Shown here: positions 1-6,174 of the stretch, one piece after another
Position numbering within the stretch: the stretch's first letter is position 1
Layout: each line of letters begins with the position of its first letter
DNA from: Patescibacteria group bacterium
GTDB lineage: Bacteria; Patescibacteriota; Minisyncoccia; Phycocordibacterales; Phycocordibacteraceae
Assembly: GCA_018823385.1 (NCBI GenBank)
Contig: JAHJIK010000022.1
Coordinates: forward strand, 1-7,556
Length of the DNA: 7,556 nt
Reading direction: 5' to 3'
Translations under genes and position numbers: made by a program
Notes under the pieces: model-generated
Told to the model about the DNA's origin: nothing
The model's database searches: none
What the model saw: the letters and a program-made list of their open reading frames with translations, nothing else

Positions 1-33
1 AGCCCGCGGGACGCATATCCCGCGGGCTTTTCT
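1..33 (+). terminator. Intrinsic terminator hairpin
   Basis: An 11-bp perfect inverted repeat (AGCCCGCGGGA at 1-11, TCCCGCGGGCT at 18-28) encloses a 6-nt loop and is followed by TTTCT. As a plus-strand signal it ends a gene lying left of the window. The efp stop codon is only 2 nt away on the other strand, so the hairpin probably also terminates efp. The minus-strand U-tract would fall left of position 1 and cannot be seen. Confidence 0.85.
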
Positions 34-34
34 A

Positions 35-610
35 CTATGCCTTCTCGACTCGTTCTACGTATTCGCCCAATTCACTATTAATACGTACGATGTCGTCAGG
101 ATTGATGAAGAGTGGAGTTGTTACCGAAGCACCCGATTCAAGCACTACAAGCTTGGTCCCTCCCGTAGCGGTATCCCCCTTAACTGCAGGAGGAGCTTCA
201 ACAACCTTCAGATCAATCTTAATTGGAATCTTGATGCTGGCTGGCTCATCGTTGTAGAGGAGTACTTCAACAGGGGAGTTTGATACAAGCCACTGTATCT
301 TGTCGTGCACGGAATCTTCAGGGAATGAGAATCGGTTCTTTGGATTTCCTTCCTCTGCAAACCATGACTCGCCGCGGTTGGTGTATAGGTACACTGCAGT
401 CATGGTTGAGATATCAGCCTCAGCAACGCTCTCATTCTGGTGGAACGATACTTCCAACACCTTTCCGGTCACCAGGTGACGCATCTTGGTCTGGTTCACT
501 GGTTTACGCTGCTGCATGCGGAACACGTGAGATGACTGCACCTCGTACGGCTCGCCGTTGTATACGATTACCTTTTTCTGCACTATTTCGTTGTATGAGA
601 GGATAGCCAT
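35..610 (-). CDS. efp: Translation elongation factor P
   Basis: EF-P binds between the ribosomal P and E sites and promotes peptide bonds at proline stretches. The 191-residue product has the usual family length. The N-terminal KOW-like domain (about 1-64) contains GEPYEV and LVTGKV. The middle OB domain runs about 65-125 (ADISTMTAVYLY). The C-terminal OB domain runs about 126-190, with GDTATGGTK and the typical GEYVERV ending. The frame is open upstream to 685, but the start at 610 (MAILSYNEIV) matches where the family begins. There is no clear Shine-Dalgarno. The loop that reaches the peptidyl-transferase centre reads RMQQRKPVNQ (residues 31-40). Gap-free alignment to E. coli EF-P puts Gln34 at the position of modified Lys34, and Arg35 follows. 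The EpmA/Lys34 and EarP/Arg32 modification systems therefore have no matching residue here. It is the only minus-strand gene in this part and is divergent from the sigma factor gene. Confidence 0.95.
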   Translation of the reverse strand: MAILSYNEIVQKKVIVYNGEPYEVQSSHVFRMQQRKPVNQTKMRHLVTGKVLEVSFHQNESVAEADISTMTAVYLYTNRGESWFAEEGNPKNRFSFPEDSVHDKIQWLVSNSPVEVLLYNDEPASIKIPIKIDLKVVEAPPAVKGDTATGGTKLVVLESGASVTTPLFINPDDIVRINSELGEYVERVEKA

Positions 611-686
611 GATTTGAAACGTTTGACAGTCTAGGCGGTTATAAAAAATGCCTGATGCCAGGTATGGGGGTATGATACAGGACATA

Positions 687-1268
687 ATGATACAGGCAAA
701 GAAGCTTGAGGCGTATCAGAAGCTCTCAGATGAGGAGGTTCTTCTACAGGCCCAGAAGGACCCTGATGCGTTTGCAGTGCTTGTAGAGCGATATGAGGCA
801 CCTTTTATGCGAAAGGCACTCAGTATCCTACGGCAGCGTGAAGAGGCTGAGGAGGCCGTTCAGGACGCTTTTACCCGCATATATGTGTATGCCGACCGGT
901 ACAAGGCACAGGAGGGCGCAAACTTTGGTTCATGGGGATACATGATCCTTACCCGGCTCTGCTTTACACGCTATCAGAAGATGAAAAAGCTTCGAGGCAG
1001 AACGGCAGAAATGGAGCCCGAAGCATATGAGCGCCTCCCCGACACTGATTCGTTTGTGGCTGATCTGTCTATGAGAAACGAAGTGCTGGTTGGATTATCA
1101 AAAATCCCTGAAAGCGCAGCGAGAATATTGAGACTGCAGTTTTTGGAAGGGAAGACGCAGGAGGAAATTGCGGAGATTGAGGGAAGTACAGTGTCGGCAG
1201 TTAAGACACGTGTACACAGGGCAAAGAAAGCATTTAAAGAAGTATTAGCATATGACGGACATGATTAA
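687..1268 (+). CDS. ECF-type sigma-70 family RNA polymerase sigma factor
   Basis: An alternative sigma factor that directs core RNA polymerase to a specific promoter set. With the start at 687 it has 193 residues. Region 2 covers about 26-105: the DPDAFAVLVERYE entry helix, then EEAEEAVQDAFTRIY for core binding and -10 recognition. Region 4 covers about 132-188, with helix-turn-helix KTQEEIAEIEGSTVSAVKTR before HRAKKAF. There is no region 1 and only a short linker, which fits the ECF group. Upstream in-frame starts exist at 648 and 672. I prefer 687 because AGGA lies 4 nt before it and the protein then begins close to the SDEEVLLQAQ motif, as ECF factors do. Its 3' end overlaps the next gene by 17 nt, which implies co-transcription and translational coupling. 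The target regulon cannot be read from this window. Confidence 0.9.
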   Translation: MIQAKKLEAYQKLSDEEVLLQAQKDPDAFAVLVERYEAPFMRKALSILRQREEAEEAVQDAFTRIYVYADRYKAQEGANFGSWGYMILTRLCFTRYQKMKKLRGRTAEMEPEAYERLPDTDSFVADLSMRNEVLVGLSKIPESAARILRLQFLEGKTQEEIAEIEGSTVSAVKTRVHRAKKAFKEVLAYDGHD

Positions 1269-1587
1269 TTCAAAGATACAACGCAACGTGATGAGAAGGG
1301 TATGGGTCTCGTACTGGCTTCGACCTCTTGTCCAGCCGATAGTGCTTGCAGGACTTATATGTGTTGCTGTGACTCTCGGGATTGGTCACGAGGTATTTGT
1401 GGCGCAGGTGTTTGCCAATATGCCGTCACTAACGAACGTATACGCAGTTCTGCAATTCTTTACGTACGCAGTCCTACATACGAGCTTTGTAGTTCAGACC
1501 CTTCTTGGGGTGGGGGCTATATCGTTTGTTTGGTTTGTTGCCGACGGAATCAGAAGTGTGCGCAGTGCTCGGTTGTTTGCTGTATAA
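1252..1587 (+). CDS. Small two-helix membrane protein coupled to the sigma factor
   Basis: A 111-residue product of unrecognised family. The N-terminus is basic (RNVMRRVW, residues 11-18). A hydrophobic segment follows at about 27-50, then a longer one at about 62-99. The C-terminus is arginine-rich (R101, R104, R107). By the positive-inside rule both ends should be cytoplasmic with two membrane passes. The gene overlaps the sigma gene by 17 nt; an internal ATG at 1261 would reduce this to 8 nt. Its TAA stop lies inside the downstream terminator arm. Small membrane proteins in this position are often anti-sigma factors, and that is my best inference. However, no zinc-binding anti-sigma motif (HxxxCxxC) or other anti-sigma domain is visible, and the cytoplasmic part is only about 25 residues. 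Confidence 0.75.
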   Translation: MTDMINSKIQRNVMRRVWVSYWLRPLVQPIVLAGLICVAVTLGIGHEVFVAQVFANMPSLTNVYAVLQFFTYAVLHTSFVVQTLLGVGAISFVWFVADGIRSVRSARLFAV

Positions 1588-1625
1588 AGAAAAAGCCCGA
1601 GCAAGACTCGGGCTTTTTCTTTATA
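1583..1625. terminator. Symmetric bidirectional intrinsic terminator
   Basis: A perfect 19-bp inverted repeat: TATAAAGAAAAAGCCCGAG at 1583-1601, loop CAAGA, reverse complement at 1607-1625. The core stem AGCCCGAG/CTCGGGCT is flanked by an A-tract on one side and a T-tract on the other, so it works for transcripts arriving from either direction. It ends the plus-strand sigma/membrane-protein unit and the minus-strand ftsK-recA unit. Both TAA stop codons (1585-1587 plus, 1623-1621 minus) lie at mirror positions in the arms. Confidence 0.95.
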
Positions 1626-2691
1626 CTTCTGCAAGTTTTGTTTTGATCTGTTTGAGGATTTCGTTTGTAACCTGCTTGTTCTCTCGAAGGAAGCCTCGCG
1701 TGGCGTCATATCCCTTTCCAAGAGTAAGGTCTCCATATCGATACATTGCACCTGCCTTGCTTACGATATCGAACTTCTCACCAAGAGCGATGATTTCACC
1801 TTCGCGACTGATACCTTCGTTATAGAGGAGGTCAAATTCAGTAGTCTTGAATGGGGCAGCGACTTTGTTCTTCACCACCTTTACGCGGACACGACCGCCT
1901 ACAATCTCTTCGCCCTTCTTGATTTGAGCAATACGACGGATATCGAGACGTACTGAGGTGTAGAACTTAAGTGCCTTACCACCGGTAGTTGTTTCAGGGC
2001 TTCCGAACATAACACCAAGCTGCATACGAATCTGGTTGATGAAAATGATTATCGTATTTGATTTTGCAGTGATAGCGGTCAACTTGCGGAGTGCCTGGCT
2101 CATAAGACGAGCTTGTTTACCCATCTGTGCCTGTCCCATATCTCCCTCGATCTCATCCTTTGGGGTGAGGGCAGCAACAGAGTCCACGACAATTACATCT
2201 ACTGAACCTGCACGTACAAGGGACTCTACAATTTCAAGTGCCTGCTCCCCAGTGTCTGGCTGAGAGATAAGGAGCTCTGAAAGCTTAACGCCAATCTTTC
2301 GTCCATACTCAGGATCTAGAGCGTGTTCAGCATCAACGAACGCGCAGATACCACCTTTCTTTTGAGCTTCTGCAATTACGTGGAGCGCTAGAGTTGTCTT
2401 ACCAGAGGACTCAGGACCAAAGATTTCGATGATACGTCCACGGGGAAGTCCACCTACACCAAGGGCCGCATCGAGTCCAAGCGAGCCGGTTGGAATGAAA
2501 TCGATAGACTTTGGCTTACTGCTGCCATACGTCATGATGGCTTCGTCACCAAACTTTGTTTGGATTTCTTTAATAGCGAGGTCAATCGCTTTCTGCTTTG
2601 AGTCCAGGTCCTTTACAGGATCTCCAGTTAGTTCGAGAGCAGGCGCAGCTTTCTTAGCTGAAGTCTTCTTTGTTGTTTTCTTTGGTGCCAT
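1621..2691 (-). CDS. recA: Recombinase A
   Basis: RecA forms ATP-dependent filaments on single-stranded DNA for strand exchange and, where present, the SOS response. The product has 356 residues. Walker A GPESSGKT is at 92-99, the DAEHALD motif with the likely catalytic Glu122 at 120-126, and Walker B VIVVD at 166-170. DNA-binding loop L1 is near 180-191. Loop L2 with the FINQIR and MFGSPETTTGG signatures spans about 217-238. Two things differ from E. coli RecA. A Lys/Ala/Thr-rich extension of roughly 20-25 residues precedes the family start. The protein also ends at KTKLAEV, right after the C-terminal domain, without the acidic regulatory tail. The start lies 11 nt after the stop of the Ig-like gene, with no clear Shine-Dalgarno, so it probably depends on operon coupling. 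Confidence 0.98.
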   Translation of the reverse strand: MAPKKTTKKTSAKKAAPALELTGDPVKDLDSKQKAIDLAIKEIQTKFGDEAIMTYGSSKPKSIDFIPTGSLGLDAALGVGGLPRGRIIEIFGPESSGKTTLALHVIAEAQKKGGICAFVDAEHALDPEYGRKIGVKLSELLISQPDTGEQALEIVESLVRAGSVDVIVVDSVAALTPKDEIEGDMGQAQMGKQARLMSQALRKLTAITAKSNTIIIFINQIRMQLGVMFGSPETTTGGKALKFYTSVRLDIRRIAQIKKGEEIVGGRVRVKVVKNKVAAPFKTTEFDLLYNEGISREGEIIALGEKFDIVSKAGAMYRYGDLTLGKGYDATRGFLRENKQVTNEILKQIKTKLAEV

Positions 2692-2702
2692 ATACGGAAA
2701 TG

Positions 2703-3029
2703 CTAAGGAATAAATACGGTGCGCCGCTCAGTCACGCTTCTCCCAAATCGATCGGTTGCGGTCAATGTAAGTATAGCGCTTCCTTGCGGAAGGAGCAGGT
2801 CTTGATAAAAACGATCATTCTCGTCAAATAATAGGGGACCATCATTCAGCGTGAGCGTTTCGGTACGTCTGGCACTGCCGCTAATAGATATCAAACCGCT
2901 GTCTGACGTGCTGTACGCTAGTGGGGATTCAAGTGTCAGTCGTGGACCTGTTAGAAGGGGAAGGGCCTCCATCGCCCCATACCCGATAAGTCCAATAAGT
3001 ACTGCGAAAAGGATGCCGCGAAGTGCCAT
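2703..3029 (-). CDS. Membrane-anchored small Ig-like domain protein
   Basis: A 108-residue product. One hydrophobic segment at about 5-26 follows an N-terminal arginine and would place the rest outside the cell. There is no lipobox cysteine, so a signal anchor is more likely than a lipoprotein. Residues 30-108 look like one beta-sandwich domain of the bacterial Ig / glucodextranase domain-B type. The pattern is SISGSARRTETLTLND, then DENDRFYQDLLLPQGSAILTLTATDRFGRS, that is strand, small Asn/Gly turn, 'F..dl.L..G...l.l.A.D..G'. It starts 2 nt after the ftsK stop; AGGA in the last ftsK codons (GACGAGGAT) can serve as its ribosome-binding site. It ends 11 nt before recA. The role is unknown; the domain suggests binding of a surface protein or glycan. 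Confidence 0.85.
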   Translation of the reverse strand: MALRGILFAVLIGLIGYGAMEALPLLTGPRLTLESPLAYSTSDSGLISISGSARRTETLTLNDGPLLFDENDRFYQDLLLPQGSAILTLTATDRFGRSVTERRTVFIP

Positions 3030-3031
3030 AC

Positions 3032-5176
3032 CTAATCCTCGTCTTCGTCGTTAGAGGAGCCTTGTGAAAGGATTTCTCGAGGTCGAGAACCATCAGCTGG
3101 ACCAATGACCCCCTTTTCTTCAAGGAGATCCATAAGACGGGCTGCACGGGAGTATCCAATGCGGAGCTTTCGCTGTAGGTAGGAGGTAGATGCGCGTCCA
3201 GCTTCTTCTACCGACGCTTTTGCGTCTTCATAGAGGTCATCATCTACGTCGTCATCGGCACCACTCATCATCATTGCATCGTTCGGCTCAGTTGGGTTCG
3301 GAGCGCCTCCAAGATCAAGTGTTCCAAGGGAGCCTGAGTTGTGTTGCTTGATGTATGCAACAACTTTCTTTACTTCAGCCTCTGCGATGTATGCGGTCTG
3401 AACACGAATCGGCTTCTGCATGTCAGAAGAGAGGTACAGCATGTCTCCAGCTCCAAGAAGGGACTCGGCACCCTGGCTGTCGATAATAGTTCGGGAATCG
3501 ATTTGGCTTGCAACCTGGAGAGCCATACGGGTAGGGACGTTGGCCTTGATGAGACCGGTAATAACGTTTACTGAAGGGCGCTGGGTAGAAAGGAGGAGGT
3601 GGATACCTACGGCACGGCTCATCTGTGCAAGGCGTACGATACCTGCCTCTAGTTCGCGAGGGTAGGTCTGCATGATATCCGCCAACTCATCGATAACAAT
3701 CACGATGTATGGCATTGCCTCAGGCTGCTCAGCGCTCTTCTTCTTTCGAGCAGGTTCAAGCACTGTTTTGTGATATGAGTCGATATCACGAACCTGTTCA
3801 CCTTCGAGGATGTTGTAACGTCGATCCATTTCTTTAGCAGCCCACTTGAGGGAAATGATGGCTTTCTTTGGGTCAGTGATAACTGGTGTGAGAAGGTGGG
3901 GGATACCATTATATAGAGTGAGCTCTACGCGCTTCGGGTCGATCATGATGAATCGCATCTGGTTTGGACCATTCCTATATAGGAGGGAGGTGATGAGTGC
4001 GTGTATTGCAACTGATTTTCCAGAACCTGTCGCACCAGCCACGAGTCCGTGTGGCATCTTTGCGATGTTTACGTAGTGCGGGGTTCCGGTGATATCTCGA
4101 CCAAGGGCAGAGAGAAGAGGTTTTGGACTTGCGGTCCATTCGGGTGCGGTAAGGATGCCTCCAAGTCCAACCGTTGCTTTTGCTGCGTTAGGAACCTCGA
4201 TACCAACCAGAGACTTTCCTGGAATTGGAGCTTCGATGCGAACCGGGTGGGCTGCAAGCGCAAGCTCAAGGTTGTTCTGCAGACCGATGATCTTTGAAAG
4301 ACGCACACCTTCGGCAGGCTTAATTGCATATCGAGTCACGGTCGGTCCGACTGACACTTCGTCCATCTCTACGTTAATTCCAAAGTTGAGGAAGGTACGC
4401 TTGATGATGTTTGCATTTGCTTTGATGTCACCGACTCCTGGCTTTCCTTTATCTTCACCTAGAAGGGAGACGGGAGGAGCATTGTACTCAGCATCAAAGT
4501 TTGGAATTGCTGCTGCCACTACCGGGACATTCACGTCTTGCGGTGCGTTGAAGTGCTTTACGACCGGCTCCTTCTCTTCGGCAGGTGCCTCCTCCTCATC
4601 TTCCTCTTCAGAATCGTCCTCTTCGTCTTCCTCATCTTCATTCGTTTCAGATTTCTTACGTAGTGAAGGAAGTTTTACTGACCCAACCGCTTCACGAGTT
4701 GAACCGAAAAGTTCAGAGGCGTGGTTGAGAAGTGCGATCACATCGGTGGCGACAATCAGACCGATAGTGATGAGTACGATGAGTACTACCAGAGCCCCGC
4801 TCACGCCAAGGAACTCAGAGAGGGCAGTCCCTAGATATGACCCAAGCGACCCTCCAAGGGTACGGGTGACGATACCGAGAAATATTAAAACGGAGATCAC
4901 CATGAGAGCTGTACCAATCCCTGTGGCTATTGAGAAGAACGAGCGCTGCATCATCAAAGAGATGCCAAGGAGAATGACGAGTGGGGCTAGAAGGAACGAT
5001 CCAATACCGATGCCTCCGAAGGTGGCGGCAAAAAGGGAGGTGCCTGCAAGACCAGCAAGCCCGAAAGAGGAGAGCGCAAGAATCGCCCCGAACGCAATTA
5101 AGATAATTGCTGCAGTCCATCTCATTGCAGCTTTTGTATTTTCAGCATCTCGCTTCTTACTCCTTCGTTTAGCCAT
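3032..5176 (-). CDS. ftsK: DNA translocase FtsK/SpoIIIE
   Basis: A septum-anchored DNA pump that clears chromosome ends during division. It has 714 residues, close to SpoIIIE and much shorter than E. coli FtsK. A basic N-terminus (MAKRRSKKRD) is followed by about four hydrophobic segments between residues 20 and 150. A strongly acidic Glu/Asp linker covers about 179-203. The alpha domain spans about 240-340. The RecA-like motor has Walker A GATGSGKS at 381-388, Walker B IVIVIDELAD at 491-500 and the LLLSTQRPS motif at 527-535. After a linker the C-terminal gamma winged helix (about 645-705, SYLQRKLRIGYSRAARLMDLLEEKGVI region) is intact, so sequence-directed translocation is likely kept. It is first in the unit with the Ig-like gene and recA. 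The -10 element sits so close to the ATG that the message may be leaderless. Confidence 0.97.
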   Translation of the reverse strand: MAKRRSKKRDAENTKAAMRWTAAIILIAFGAILALSSFGLAGLAGTSLFAATFGGIGIGSFLLAPLVILLGISLMMQRSFFSIATGIGTALMVISVLIFLGIVTRTLGGSLGSYLGTALSEFLGVSGALVVLIVLITIGLIVATDVIALLNHASELFGSTREAVGSVKLPSLRKKSETNEDEEDEEDDSEEEDEEEAPAEEKEPVVKHFNAPQDVNVPVVAAAIPNFDAEYNAPPVSLLGEDKGKPGVGDIKANANIIKRTFLNFGINVEMDEVSVGPTVTRYAIKPAEGVRLSKIIGLQNNLELALAAHPVRIEAPIPGKSLVGIEVPNAAKATVGLGGILTAPEWTASPKPLLSALGRDITGTPHYVNIAKMPHGLVAGATGSGKSVAIHALITSLLYRNGPNQMRFIMIDPKRVELTLYNGIPHLLTPVITDPKKAIISLKWAAKEMDRRYNILEGEQVRDIDSYHKTVLEPARKKKSAEQPEAMPYIVIVIDELADIMQTYPRELEAGIVRLAQMSRAVGIHLLLSTQRPSVNVITGLIKANVPTRMALQVASQIDSRTIIDSQGAESLLGAGDMLYLSSDMQKPIRVQTAYIAEAEVKKVVAYIKQHNSGSLGTLDLGGAPNPTEPNDAMMMSGADDDVDDDLYEDAKASVEEAGRASTSYLQRKLRIGYSRAARLMDLLEEKGVIGPADGSRPREILSQGSSNDEDED

Positions 5177-5182
5177 ATCAAC

Positions 5183-5191
5183 ATAATATCA
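5183..5191 (-). promoter_or_regulatory. Extended -10 promoter for ftsK operon
   Basis: On the minus strand the sequence reads TGATATTAT, an extended -10 (TGn followed by TATTAT). No good -35 lies 16-18 nt upstream, which is tolerated when the TG is present. A start point about 7 nt downstream falls at about 5176, the A of the ftsK ATG, so the message would be leaderless or nearly so. No Shine-Dalgarno is present between the two. Assigned by eye. Confidence 0.5.
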
Positions 5192-5242
5192 CTCACTGAG
5201 CTGAATAGGTGAGATGGAATATAGCTGTTTCAAGAAATGAAT

Positions 5243-5308
5243 CTAGGACAGCAGTTTCTTTGCAAAGGACAGAATAGGTAGGTATACTTGTCCTTATATA
5301 AAGGACAG
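5243..5308 (+). repeat. GGACA repeats and palindrome: candidate operator
   Basis: Three direct copies of (A/T)AGGACAG lie at 5244-5251, 5265-5272 and 5301-5308. An inverted copy TGTCCTT at 5289-5295 forms, with AAGGACA at 5301-5307, a dyad with 7-bp arms around ATATA. The copies flank or overlap the -35/-10 and predicted start point of the winged-helix gene, and the leftmost lies towards the ftsK promoter. This fits a regulator binding site, probably autoregulatory. The last copy (AAAGGA) also sits 10 nt before the ATG and could act as the ribosome-binding site, so part of the similarity may come from that role. Confidence 0.55.
5260..5288 (+). promoter_or_regulatory. Sigma-70-type promoter of the winged-helix gene
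   Basis: TTGCAA (5260-5265) and TATACT (5283-5288) are separated by 17 bp. The expected start point is near 5295, giving a leader of about 20 nt before the ATG at 5316. One GGACA repeat lies in the spacer and the dyad covers the start point, so a bound protein there would block the promoter. Confidence 0.65.
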
Positions 5309-5315
5309 CCTAGAT

Positions 5316-6113
5316 ATGAATGATAAAAGACATCATAACGAAATCCTTTCTCCAAAACCGAACCAAAATGGTTCGTCTTCTAACAGCTTTGTCCTTGAGA
5401 AAGGTATATTCTCTAGTATTTTTGATAAAGACATAAAGCGAGTCTATATATACAAGAAGTCTGAGCGACTAGCCAAAGCTATCCACCTCATCACACCTGC
5501 GTTCCGATCCTCACCCGCACTTCGAGACCGTTTGGACCGAGTTGCAGTAGGTCTGGTGGACGCCGGAACCCTTCCTCTTGCTAATGCAAAGAAGGAACTT
5601 TCCCGTGAGCTTTTGGCCCTATCAAGTGTGCTTGGGATCGCTCGTGCAGGAGGTCTGTTGAGCGAGATGAATGCCGACCTAATTTCAAGAGAAGCCCACC
5701 TCCTTTTGCAGGAGGTGGCTTTGTATGAAGAGCCGCGCATGATGCTAGAGGAGACCTCTACGCTTGCTGAGTTGGCGAAAGAATCATCTGCAAGAATTAG
5801 TTCTGCAGCACGTTCTTCACATGAGGGAAGTGATAAGAATGTTCACAGCAAAGGGGAAGGGAAGACAGCACCATATAAAGGACATTCTGATAAAGGACAG
5901 AATGTTATAAAAGACATTGCTACCAAAGCGCCCCGTACTCAAGCCATTCTTGATATGCTTCGAGGAAACGCTTCTCTTAGTATTAGAGATATCGCTGCTG
6001 GCGTACGAGATGTGAGTGAAAAGACACTGCAGCGTGAGCTGCAAAAGATGATCGATGAGGGGGTTGTGAACAAGAGTGGGGAGCGCCGATGGACCGTATA
6101 TAGCTTGGTGTAG
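5316..6113 (+). CDS. Winged-helix DNA-binding protein of unrecognised family
   Basis: A 265-residue soluble protein that I cannot assign to a named family. Residues 1-30 are polar and low in complexity. Residues 35-165 look mostly helical (IFDKDIKRVYIYKKSERLAKAIHLIT, then long amphipathic helices) and could be a dimerisation or sensing domain. Residues 166-205 form a Ser/Gly/Lys-rich linker with KGH/KGQ repeats. Residues 206-264 form a winged helix: RTQAILDMLRGNASLSIRDIAAG, recognition helix near SEKTLQRELQKM, then a wing at NKSGERRWTVYSL. This resembles DeoR/MarR-like 'relapse' helices that begin with a first helix, then 'siRDIA..v..vSekTlqReL..mi..G.v'. The start at 5316 is supported by AAGGA 10 nt upstream and a promoter. 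The GGACA repeats over its promoter suggest autoregulation. Confidence 0.85.
   Translation: MNDKRHHNEILSPKPNQNGSSSNSFVLEKGIFSSIFDKDIKRVYIYKKSERLAKAIHLITPAFRSSPALRDRLDRVAVGLVDAGTLPLANAKKELSRELLALSSVLGIARAGGLLSEMNADLISREAHLLLQEVALYEEPRMMLEETSTLAELAKESSARISSAARSSHEGSDKNVHSKGEGKTAPYKGHSDKGQNVIKDIATKAPRTQAILDMLRGNASLSIRDIAAGVRDVSEKTLQRELQKMIDEGVVNKSGERRWTVYSLV
5875..5916 (+). repeat. Three spaced ATAAA(G/A)GACA repeats inside the winged-helix gene
   Basis: ATAAAGGACA at 5875-5884 and 5890-5899 and ATAAAAGACA at 5907-5916 are spaced by 15 and 17 nt. The same 10-mer lies upstream at 5298-5307, and the ATAAAAGACA form recurs at 5323-5332 just after the start codon. The 12-mer AAAGGACAGAAT is shared exactly by 5264-5275 (promoter) and 5892-5903. 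They encode KGH, KGQ and IKD in the protein linker, so they could be protein-level repeats or extra binding sites. Confidence 0.5.
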
Positions 6114-6128
6114 TAGGTGAGGACTTCA

Positions 6129-6157
6129 TTGACTTTTCAGGTGTTTGCGTGTATCAT
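6129..6157 (+). promoter_or_regulatory. Sigma-70-type promoter of the structured leader / surface protein
   Basis: TTGACT (6129-6134) and TATCAT (6152-6157) are separated by exactly 17 bp, one mismatch from consensus in each hexamer. The predicted start is in the GGGGG run at about 6161-6164. It lies only 15 nt after the winged-helix stop codon and is about 500 nt upstream of the next start codon. Confidence 0.7.
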
Positions 6158-6174
6158 TCGGGGGTGATAGCTAA

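Noticed and set aside
623..650. TTGACA (623-628) with TATAAA (640-645) as a plus-strand promoter for the sigma gene
   Set aside because: The spacer is only 11 bp. TATGAT at 671-676 has no usable -35 or TGn extension, so no promoter is annotated there.
676..686. Single AGGACA upstream of the sigma gene and TGTCCT at 6439-6444 as further operator sites
   Set aside because: Isolated half-sites of this length are expected by chance, and the first is better explained as the ribosome-binding site.
4089..5186. Long plus-strand open frame opposite ftsK
   Set aside because: It is antisense to the conserved ftsK gene, and its Ser-rich stretch is just the reverse complement of the acidic linker codons.
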